Under the pieces are notes generated by a model, which did not search any database, was not told the origin of the DNA, and was given only the letters and a program-made list of their open reading frames with translations. A program made the translations under genes and the position numbers. A DNA stretch of 8,895 bases from Mariprofundus sp. (GTDB taxonomy: Bacteria; Pseudomonadota; Zetaproteobacteria; Mariprofundales; Mariprofundaceae): NCBI GenBank assembly GCA_021772845.1, contig JAJFLF010000061.1:1-8895 (forward strand), read 5' to 3'. This document shows positions 1 through 5,869 of the stretch, piece by piece. Numbering within the stretch: position 1 is the stretch's first letter; every line of letters starts with the position of its first letter.

Positions 1-580
1 TGAAACCATTGGCATGCAATAACTTCTTGATCGTCTCCAGCAGTGCAACAACACTGACAGGCTTGAACAACACAGCATCCGGATTCACGCCCTTGATATT
101 GCGTAATACCAGCTTGCTATCCTTAGCGCCGGTCAGAACCATCACGCGCATGCAGGCAACCAGTTCTGGATTAGCGCGCAAGCGCTGCAACACCTCCAGA
201 CCGTTGATCTCTGGCATCATAATATCCAGAATCAACAAATCAGGCTTAAGCTCACCTATTTTGATCAAGCCACTATAACCATCCGCACAGTAAGATATCT
301 CACATGGCAAGGCAGTGAGTTTCATCGCACCACGCACCAGCTCAACTACTGCAGGATCATCGTCAATAACAAGTATTTTGTGCGGCGTTTCGATAAACGC
401 TTCAGGTAAAGGCATTTTATTGAGAAGCAAAAACTGGACTAAAGATGATGTCAGAATACGCCAGCGCCCACCGGGCGAATGAACGGCTTCAATCTGGCCC
501 TTACGCACCCAGTTTTTAATGGTGTTAATATGAACCCCGCAGATACGTGCAGCTTCACCAGATGTTAAATATTGCTTCAT
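1..580 (-). CDS. Response regulator with N-terminal excisionase/MerR-type helix-turn-helix and C-terminal receiver domain (partial, 3' end off the left edge)
   Basis: Reading the complement from the ATG at 580-578 gives 193 residues with no stop before the window edge. Residues 1-60 look like a DNA-binding excisionase/MerR-type domain (start MKQYLTSGEAARICGVH, then NTIKNWVRKGQI and SPGGRWRI, a wing-like turn). Residues 67-193 are a CheY-like receiver: acidic cluster D73-D75, phospho-acceptor D119 in LLILDIMMPE, T150 in VLTGA and K173 in LFKP, all the expected active-site residues. The order (DNA-binding first, receiver second) is the reverse of the common OmpR/NarL layout. The start is supported by a Shine-Dalgarno GAGGTGG just upstream (591-585) and by the promoter at 612-640. 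No histidine kinase is visible in the window, so its partner and targets are unknown. The receiver is nearly complete here; only its last helix or a short tail should be missing. Confidence 0.9.
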   Translation of the reverse strand, partial: MKQYLTSGEAARICGVHINTIKNWVRKGQIEAVHSPGGRWRILTSSLVQFLLLNKMPLPEAFIETPHKILVIDDDPAVVELVRGAMKLTALPCEISYCADGYSGLIKIGELKPDLLILDIMMPEINGLEVLQRLRANPELVACMRVMVLTGAKDSKLVLRNIKGVNPDAVLFKPVSVVALLETIKKLLHANGF

Positions 581-608
581 CCATCCACCTCTCAAAAGAG
601 ACACTAAT

Positions 609-624
609 GACAGTATAGACAGTA
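609..624. repeat. Tandem GACAGTA direct repeat overlapping the -10 element
   Basis: GACAGTA occurs at 609-615 and again at 618-624, a 9 bp period, straddling the -10 box of the HTH-receiver promoter. A repeated element here could be a binding site for a regulator, possibly the HTH-receiver protein itself, because excisionase/MerR-type domains often bind short direct or inverted repeats near their own promoters. That role is inference; the repeat is short enough to be chance. Confidence 0.3.
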
Positions 625-640
625 ATGATTTTTTTATCAA
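612..640 (-). promoter_or_regulatory. Sigma-70-type promoter for the HTH-receiver gene
   Basis: On the minus strand, TTGATA (640-635) and TATACT (617-612) are separated by exactly 17 bp; each matches the sigma-70 consensus at five of six positions. Transcription would start near 605, giving a leader of about 25 nt that carries the Shine-Dalgarno. This is the best promoter in the window. It was found by eye and not tested. Confidence 0.7.
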
Positions 641-704
641 TCAGATAATATATGAAGCAATGGGACATTGATGCCAGATCTTTCGCAGATATCCCTCACC
701 TACA

Positions 705-716
705 TGATGATTATCA
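705..716. promoter_or_regulatory. TGAT-N4-ATCA palindrome, possible FNR/CRP-family site upstream of purB
   Basis: The sequence TGAT GATT ATCA carries the core half-sites and spacing of the FNR consensus TTGAT-N4-ATCAA, with an A instead of T on the left flank and G instead of A on the right. It lies about 118 bp before the purB start and about 125 bp before the divergent gene's start. I could not identify a convincing purB promoter at a fixed distance from it. The same core occurs at 5274-5285. Confidence 0.25.
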
Positions 717-833
717 GTAAATCTCAAAGCTGGAATAAGCCTGATATCCGATATTGGCTTTAGAAAAAGGCGCATCCCGTGTATCTTTCGCGACCTTAAA
801 TTTCTTACTACTGCCTAACGACCGGAGTTCTTC

Positions 834-2219
834 ATGCAGGTTTCACCTCTTACCGCCCTATCGCCACTGGATGGCCGCTATGCCAGCAAAACAGCTGAGC
901 TGCGTCCGATCTTCAGTGAATATGGCCTGATCAAAGCGCGTGTCACCGTTGAAGTACGTTGGTTGCAAATGTTGGCTGCCAACAAAGATATCGTGGAAGT
1001 TTCAACATTTTCTGCTGATGCCAATGCATTTCTCGATGCCATTATCTATGACTTTTCTGAAGACGATGCCAACCGTGTTAAAACCATTGAAGCAACCACC
1101 AACCATGATGTAAAAGCGGTAGAATACCTGCTCAAGGAAAAAGTAGCTGATCATGCAGAACTGGCTTCCGTATCTGAGTTTTTTCACTTTGCTTGCACCT
1201 CCGAAGACATCAACAATCTTTCCTATGCTCTGATGTTAAAAGAAGCCCGCGACACTGTGCTGCTGCCGTCACTCAATGGCATTGTAGAGAGCATCGCCAA
1301 TGGCGCTAAAGCGTATGCAGCTCAACCGCTGCTCGCCCGCACACATGGACAGACCGCAAGCCCAACCACCATGGGCAAAGAGTGGGCCAATGTGGCTTAC
1401 CGCATGCAGCGCACCGTAAATCAGGTTGCTGTCACGCCGATCCTTGGCAAAATCAATGGTGCAGTTGGCAACTACAATGCGCATCTGGCTGCCTATCCAG
1501 ATCTTGATTGGGCTGCGATTGCTAAAGATTTTGTAGAATCACTCGGCATTACCTGGAACCCATACACCATTCAGATCGAACCACACGATTACATTGCTGA
1601 GCTCAATGATGCGCTGGCGCGCTTTAACACGATTCTGATTGATTTCAGCCGCGATATCTGGGCTTACATTTCGCTTGGTTATTTCAAGCAGAAAGTGATT
1701 GCTGGCGAGGTCGGTTCATCCACCATGCCACACAAGGTCAACCCTATCGACTTTGAAAATGCTGAAGGAAATCTGGGATTGGCCAATGCCGTTTTATCTC
1801 ATCTGGCTCAGAAACTGCCAATCTCCCGCTGGCAGCGCGATCTCACCGACTCCACCGTATTGCGTAATCTCGGTGTTGGTTTTGGTTATTCCATTCTGGC
1901 CTACAGCTCAGCTCAAAGGGGTATTAGCAAGCTAGAAATCAATGCTGACCGTATCAATGCAGATCTTGATTCCAGCTGGGAAGTGCTTGGTGAAGCCGTA
2001 CAGACCGTCATGCGTCGTTATGGCCTGGAAAACCCATATGAGCAGATGAAAGCCCTTACTCGCGGCACAGGCATCACACCTGAACGCCTGCGCGACTTTA
2101 TTGGCACACTTGATATCCCAGAGCATGCCAAACAAGGTTTAATGGAAATGACACCAGCCAGTTACATCGGCAATGCTGCTGAACAAGCAACAAATATTGA
2201 TCGCTTCCTAAAATCATAA
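834..2219 (+). CDS. purB: Adenylosuccinate lyase
   Basis: This cytosolic enzyme of the fumarase/aspartase superfamily cleaves SAICAR to AICAR plus fumarate and adenylosuccinate to AMP plus fumarate, so it acts twice in purine synthesis. The 461 residues match the length of E. coli PurB (456). Visible motifs in order: SPLDGRY near residue 10; TTNHDVKAVEY (88-98); TSEDINN (122-128); RTHGQ with H171 at the position of the E. coli catalytic histidine; and the superfamily signature GSSTMPHKVNPIDFENAEGN (294-313), whose serine at 295/296 sits on the catalytic flexible loop. The ATG at 834 is preceded by CGGAG (823-827), a good ribosome binding site. The next gene starts 24 bp after the stop, so the two are probably co-transcribed. 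I found no terminator in that gap. The gene looks intact. Confidence 0.97.
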   Translation: MQVSPLTALSPLDGRYASKTAELRPIFSEYGLIKARVTVEVRWLQMLAANKDIVEVSTFSADANAFLDAIIYDFSEDDANRVKTIEATTNHDVKAVEYLLKEKVADHAELASVSEFFHFACTSEDINNLSYALMLKEARDTVLLPSLNGIVESIANGAKAYAAQPLLARTHGQTASPTTMGKEWANVAYRMQRTVNQVAVTPILGKINGAVGNYNAHLAAYPDLDWAAIAKDFVESLGITWNPYTIQIEPHDYIAELNDALARFNTILIDFSRDIWAYISLGYFKQKVIAGEVGSSTMPHKVNPIDFENAEGNLGLANAVLSHLAQKLPISRWQRDLTDSTVLRNLGVGFGYSILAYSSAQRGISKLEINADRINADLDSSWEVLGEAVQTVMRRYGLENPYEQMKALTRGTGITPERLRDFIGTLDIPEHAKQGLMEMTPASYIGNAAEQATNIDRFLKS

Positions 2220-2243
2220 AATAGAATTCAACGAGTAGATATT

Positions 2244-2966
2244 ATGGGCAGAGCATATCAGAACAAAAAAGAGTCTATGGCTAAAACCGCCGGCGCTAAA
2301 ACCAAGGTGTATTCTAAATATGGCCGAGAGATCTATGTGGTCGCTAAAAGCGGTGGCACCGATCCCAATGGCAATCTGTCACTACGTCGACTGATTGATA
2401 ACGCCAAGAAAGATCAGGTACCGGCTCATGTGATTAAAAATGCTATAGATAAAGCTGCAGGTGGTGGTGGTGAAGATTTTGCCAGCGCACGTTATGAAGG
2501 TTTTGGCCCGGCAGGATGCATGATTATCGTGGACTGCCTAACCGATAATAACAACCGCACCTACAATGATGTGCGCGTCTGTTTTAATAAAAACGGCGGC
2601 AAACTAGGTGGGCCGGGTACGGTCGCTCATATGTTCGATCATCAGGCTGTATTTGTGTTCAAAGGCGACAACGAAGATGAGATTCTAGAAAACTTGATGA
2701 TGGCCGATGTGGATGTCACCGATATTGAGCTAGAAGACGGCATGATCACAGTGCTTGCTCCTCACACTGAATTTTTTAAAGCTAAAACCGCTTTAACAGA
2801 ATCTATACCCGAAATCACATTCGAAGTTGACGATATTTCTCAAGAACCACAAACATTAATCAATATAAGCGGTGACGATGCAGTAGTCTTTGAAGCATTG
2901 CTTGACGCCTTAAATGACTGCGATGATGTGCAAAAAGTGTATCACAATGCAGATGTAGAGGATTAA
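2244..2966 (+). CDS. yebC: YebC/PmpR family protein, YeeN-type
   Basis: The 240 residues cover the whole YebC family. The N-terminus (MGRAYQNKKESMAKTAGAKT...) and the following KVYSKYGREIYVVAKSGG are typical of the YeeN branch (as in E. coli YeeN); the YebC branch starts MAGHSKWANIKHRK. Other family landmarks are YEGFGPAGC (84-92), TDNNNRT (100-106), GTVAHMF (125-131), and the C-terminal DDVQKVYHN (227-235). Members have long been annotated as DNA-binding regulators. More recent work on the family supports a role in translation, relieving ribosome stalling at proline-rich sequences. Which applies here cannot be read from sequence. The start at 2244 has a weak GAG (2233-2235) at suitable spacing and keeps the conserved N-terminus; the internal Met12 would remove it. 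It probably shares a transcript with purB and ends 9 bp from the convergent gene at 2976. Confidence 0.93.
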   Translation: MGRAYQNKKESMAKTAGAKTKVYSKYGREIYVVAKSGGTDPNGNLSLRRLIDNAKKDQVPAHVIKNAIDKAAGGGGEDFASARYEGFGPAGCMIIVDCLTDNNNRTYNDVRVCFNKNGGKLGGPGTVAHMFDHQAVFVFKGDNEDEILENLMMADVDVTDIELEDGMITVLAPHTEFFKAKTALTESIPEITFEVDDISQEPQTLINISGDDAVVFEALLDALNDCDDVQKVYHNADVED

Positions 2967-2975
2967 GGAAGGCTA

Positions 2976-5201
2976 TCAACCAGGGGAATACAACTGTTCC
3001 CGCTTTTCATGCCGCTCAAACAGCTTCCAGTTCACAATAGGAATATTCTTCACGACCTCAATCGGAACACGATAAATTTCCGACTGCTCGGCTGTGCGGA
3101 TTTCAGGATAACGAATGTCATTGAAAAAGATGGATACTTCACCAAAGAAGTCACCCGTCTCAATCGTTTCCAGCACACTCTCTGTGCCCACCTTAACCGT
3201 ACCTCTCTTCACCAGATAGAGCTGCTTATCCTGCATATCAAAAACATGTCCGGCCGGATAAACATCCAGCTTAATCTGGTCAACAATATGGTTTAAGGTG
3301 ATATGTGAAATCGCCTCATCAAACAGAGGTAGATTCTCGAGGAACTGCCAACTCTCACCCAACCGCTCAATATCATCATACAGCGCATTCAATCGCACAA
3401 AATCTGCATACAGTTGACTGGAGATACTAAGCGCCTGCACAAAACTCTCTGTACGGTATGTATGTGAAGCAGGACAGCGTTGCAGAGCTGATAATTCACC
3501 CAACAGGGAACCGGCATACAACTTAATCTTTGCATGATGTTTGGAATCAATCATTTCAACAGAGCCCGATAACAGCAGGTAGAGATGGTCATTCACAACC
3601 CCCTCTTTGATCATAATCGTACCTGGCTCAATAGAAACCGTTTCATTATTCAATAAGGTACGCAGCTGATGCTTGGGAGCAGATGGGAAGTCATCGCATA
3701 AAAAATTATATGCCCGCTGCATGCCAAAGTTTTGATAGGTGGGAATCAAGGTATCAACCGCCCCAAAAGGCAGATCAGAACCGATTTCTTTTTGCTCATC
3801 GGTCAGTGCCAGTGCGGTATGGGCAAGAATAATTTTTTTCGATTTATCATCTTTAAAATCGCTGGCGTTGCCATGAATCATGCCGCCACCAATATCAATT
3901 TTCTTTACATCCACCGGTGTTAAATAATCCTCTCTTACTTTATCGTAAAAAGCCTGAGAGATCCCTTCATCAGAATCCTCTTTTGACAACATTGATTGTA
4001 GCACTTGAAATGAGGAGATATCGGCAAAGTGCCCATAACTGCGGTATCCACCTTCCCACAGCGCACGGAATATAAATATATTTGTTTCAACCGGATGTGG
4101 CGAAAATACAGGCTTCACTTCCAAGCCATCGACATCATTCCAGCGATCAAAGTCCAGATCAACCACTTCAAAATAATCTGAAAAACGGCTCTCATCCATA
4201 GAAAGCAGTGCACATAATTTCTTCGTCACCGATGTACGCACCAATTTGGTAGCAAAATACTTTATACGCCGATCCGTGCGAATCAGCGCCGGCAGACCAG
4301 CAAAATGATCATCATGTGAGTGGGTATGAAAGATACCTTCAATCTCGTTAATACCAATACCAAGAGCCGTCAGCATCTCAGGCAGATTGGGGCCAGCATC
4401 AATCAGATAAATCTTTCCATGGAACATGATAATGGAGGACATCGAAGGCCTGTGCACATCCCAACCATCTCCTTCACCAGAATGGATTACTGAAAAATAT
4501 TCCCGTTTGATGGGATGAAAACCAAGTGAGAAGGTTGATCTGTATGTCTCATTTGGCATCAAATTAAGATTAATGGTGACAATCTCATCCTCGTAATCAA
4601 ATTCAAACACATTGAAACCAATGCGCCTGACGCCAACACCATTACGCACTTCCATACGTTCATTATCGATAACAGAGGTATCAAGAATCTCTTCCGATTC
4701 ATGAATACTGCCAAAAGCAAAGGCCTCTTTCATACGAATCATCTCATCCGCATCTTGCTTGTTTACTCCAGCCTCAATCAGCTCCTCGGTTGAGACCAAA
4801 CCATAATTGCCGCGATAAATATATTTCATTTGAGCTTCGAGTTGCTCTTTTGCCCCCATCAACACCGGTTTCACACCTGTGTTGTTCGGATGATTCGGCA
4901 ACAACATGCCCTGATTATAAAGCATTTGCAGCACAGGGAATTCAGACATGTTTGCAAAACTACCTTGTTGTAACATGGTATCAGAAAGCAGTATGGCATT
5001 AGGCCCTGTTTCATAGGTGATGCCATGATCCTCTTCTGAAACAATCAAGCCAGAATGAATGAGATGTTTTACACTATCAGCTGGGCACCCACATAACACA
5101 CGAAGATCAGCAGCAGGCACTTCAAGCCAGAATATTCCAGATGAGACACAAATTTTATTGATCTTTTTAATCACAACACGCCCCTCATCAACGAAATCCA
5201 C
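2976..5201 (-). CDS. Metallo-beta-lactamase-fold protein with two C-terminal cyclic-nucleotide-binding domains
   Basis: This is a 741-residue multidomain protein without signal peptide or membrane segment, so presumably cytosolic. Residues 1-200 match nothing I can name; they hold a CGCPADSVKHL stretch (C37, C39) and a GNYGLVSTEEL segment. Residues about 210-470 form a metallo-beta-lactamase fold: LIDAGP (D268), the metal motif HTHSHDDH (H294, H296, D298, H299), H369 in SPHPVETN, D394 in HFADIS, and H461 in ILAHTA. Residues about 515-605 and 640-725 are cyclic-nucleotide-binding folds. The second has an intact phosphate-binding cassette (FGEVSIF, E688; RTA, R702-A704). The first has GELSAL (E569) but RTES instead of R-T-A-[ST], so binding may be altered. 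Translation starts at a GTG (5201-5199): an in-frame TAG lies 7 codons upstream, GGAG (5209-5206) precedes it, and no ATG follows for 75 codons. Substrate unknown; a second-messenger-controlled hydrolase is a reasonable inference. Confidence 0.85.
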   Translation of the reverse strand: MDFVDEGRVVIKKINKICVSSGIFWLEVPAADLRVLCGCPADSVKHLIHSGLIVSEEDHGITYETGPNAILLSDTMLQQGSFANMSEFPVLQMLYNQGMLLPNHPNNTGVKPVLMGAKEQLEAQMKYIYRGNYGLVSTEELIEAGVNKQDADEMIRMKEAFAFGSIHESEEILDTSVIDNERMEVRNGVGVRRIGFNVFEFDYEDEIVTINLNLMPNETYRSTFSLGFHPIKREYFSVIHSGEGDGWDVHRPSMSSIIMFHGKIYLIDAGPNLPEMLTALGIGINEIEGIFHTHSHDDHFAGLPALIRTDRRIKYFATKLVRTSVTKKLCALLSMDESRFSDYFEVVDLDFDRWNDVDGLEVKPVFSPHPVETNIFIFRALWEGGYRSYGHFADISSFQVLQSMLSKEDSDEGISQAFYDKVREDYLTPVDVKKIDIGGGMIHGNASDFKDDKSKKIILAHTALALTDEQKEIGSDLPFGAVDTLIPTYQNFGMQRAYNFLCDDFPSAPKHQLRTLLNNETVSIEPGTIMIKEGVVNDHLYLLLSGSVEMIDSKHHAKIKLYAGSLLGELSALQRCPASHTYRTESFVQALSISSQLYADFVRLNALYDDIERLGESWQFLENLPLFDEAISHITLNHIVDQIKLDVYPAGHVFDMQDKQLYLVKRGTVKVGTESVLETIETGDFFGEVSIFFNDIRYPEIRTAEQSEIYRVPIEVVKNIPIVNWKLFERHEKREQLYSPG

Positions 5202-5265
5202 TGCTCTCCAGATAGATTTCTACCATTTCACCTACATATTACACGCTTCAATCCTTCAAGCTGTA

Positions 5266-5286
5266 AGTATAGATGATAAATATCAT
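5266..5286 (-). promoter_or_regulatory. FNR/CRP-like palindrome next to a -10-like box upstream of the metallo-beta-lactamase/cNMP gene
   Basis: ATGATA-AA-TATCAT (5273-5286) is a perfect inverted repeat that contains TGAT-AAAT-ATCA, the core spacing of FNR/CRP-family sites. On the minus strand it is followed directly by TATACT (5271-5266), a five-of-six match to a -10 box, but I see no good -35 at 16-18 bp. If TATACT is used, the palindrome would occupy the spacer, a position suited to repression. The resulting leader to the GTG start would be about 60 nt. Because the terminator at 5333-5360 separates this gene from dksA, a promoter in this gap is expected. Confidence 0.35.
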
Positions 5287-5332
5287 AATGGTGTGCGCTA
5301 GATCATAGTTCATGCACAAGCGTTTTGAAGGC

Positions 5333-5360
5333 AAAAAAAAGCCTGCGACATTGCGCAGGC
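5333..5360 (-). terminator. Intrinsic terminator of dksA
   Basis: On the minus strand GCCTGCG (5360-5354) pairs perfectly with CGCAGGC (5347-5341) across a 6-nt loop, followed by eight T residues (5340-5333). It begins about 25 bp after the dksA stop. On the plus strand no clean T tract follows, so it appears to work for dksA only. Confidence 0.92.
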
Positions 5361-5384
5361 TCTTAGTTATTCTTTCAACAACAC

Positions 5385-5756
5385 TCAGTCGAGACGCGTA
5401 CGCTCTTCCTGTTCCTGTGCCGTTTTGCACTCAATGCATAAGGTTGTAACAGGACGTGCCTGTAGACGTTTGACACTGATATCACCACCGCATGAATCAC
5501 ATTCGCCAAAATCGCCATCCTGCAAACGTTCAATGGTCTGATTGATTTTTTTAACCAGTTTACGCTCACGATCTTTAATACGCAGATCAAAATTGCGATC
5601 GGTTTCCATGCTTGCCTGATCAGTAGGGTCAGGGAACGACGTCTGATCCTGCCCTGTCATTGCATGCACGTTTTCACTCTGACCAACTTCCAGTTCATCT
5701 TTCCAGTCAGTCAACTGCTTCTCAAAAGCTGCTAATTGTGTCTTAGTTAAGGCCAT
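5385..5756 (-). CDS. dksA: RNA polymerase-binding transcription factor DksA
   Basis: DksA enters the secondary channel of RNA polymerase and, with ppGpp, controls rRNA and amino-acid promoters. I chose the ATG at 5756 (123 residues): GGGAGG (5768-5763) sits 6 nt upstream, whereas the ATG at 5786, which would add ten residues, has no ribosome binding site. The coiled-coil tip motif FPDPTDQAS carries D43 and D46, equivalent to E. coli D71 and D74. The zinc finger has all four cysteines, C86, C89, C107 and C110 (C-x2-C-x17-C-x2-C). By alignment from memory, K70, R101 and K111 match the E. coli residues K98, R129 and K139 that contact ppGpp at site 2, so this should be a ppGpp-responsive DksA and not a short TraR. 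The N-terminus is about 28 residues shorter than in E. coli. It is divergent from the fusion gene at 5870 and ends at its own terminator. Confidence 0.93.
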   Translation of the reverse strand: MALTKTQLAAFEKQLTDWKDELEVGQSENVHAMTGQDQTSFPDPTDQASMETDRNFDLRIKDRERKLVKKINQTIERLQDGDFGECDSCGGDISVKRLQARPVTTLCIECKTAQEQEERTRLD

Positions 5757-5780
5757 TTCCATCCTCCCGAAAACAGGGCT

Positions 5781-5832
5781 ATTCATTCAATGAATCGCCA
5801 AAAGGCCGCGAACCATAGCGATTCTTATGAAT
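5781..5832. repeat. Two ATTC...GAAT palindromes in the dksA / fusion-gene divergent promoter region
   Basis: ATTCATT-C-AATGAAT (5781-5795) is a perfect 15-bp palindrome and ATTC-TTAT-GAAT (5821-5832) is a shorter relative. Relative to the proposed dksA promoter, the second lies within the -35/-10 spacer and the first lies in the early leader. The arrangement resembles paired operators that could serve both divergent genes, but no regulator is known for it here. The AT-rich arms could also be chance. Confidence 0.35.
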
Positions 5833-5840
5833 AGTGTAAA
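5812..5840 (-). promoter_or_regulatory. Candidate sigma-70 promoter of dksA
   Basis: On the minus strand TTTACA (5840-5835, five of six matches) and TATGGT (5817-5812, four of six) are 17 bp apart. The start would fall near 5805, giving a leader of about 50 nt before the ATG at 5756. The -10 box is imperfect and G-rich, as may suit a promoter under stringent control. No equally good promoter is visible for the opposite gene. Confidence 0.4.
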
Positions 5841-5869
5841 TAAAGCCCGTTCATGCATAAGATTCTGTC

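Noticed and set aside
9..278. Plus-strand open frame of 89 codons
   Set aside because: It lies opposite the receiver domain of the HTH-receiver gene, whose motifs are fully conserved on the minus strand. It resembles no protein family I know.
630..640. TTGAT...ATCAT on the minus strand as a third FNR-like site
   Set aside because: The spacer is 6 bp, not 4, and the sequence is explained by the -35 element and its A-rich spacer.
652..720. 22-codon frame (MKQWDIDARS...) upstream of purB, possible leader peptide
   Set aside because: There is no ribosome binding site, no run of regulatory codons and no attenuator-like hairpin before purB.
1002..2135. Minus- and plus-strand frames within purB (for example 1269-1484 and 1932-2135)
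   Set aside because: They are shadows of a well-conserved gene and show no recognisable domain or ribosome binding site.
2984..3001. Hairpin GGGAA/TTCCC after the yebC stop as a terminator
   Set aside because: The stem is only 5 bp with an 8-nt loop and a short interrupted T run, and it lies inside the 3' end of the hydrolase gene.
3009..5301. Several plus-strand frames opposite the hydrolase gene (3009-3296, 3732-3923, 4790-5002, 5059-5301)
   Set aside because: The minus-strand frame encodes intact metal and nucleotide-binding motifs across the same DNA. The plus-strand translations have no family features.
5757..5786. Upstream ATG (5786) giving a 133-residue DksA
   Set aside because: No Shine-Dalgarno precedes it, and the strong GGGAGG is placed ideally for the ATG at 5756. 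The extra ten residues do not look like the DksA N-terminus.
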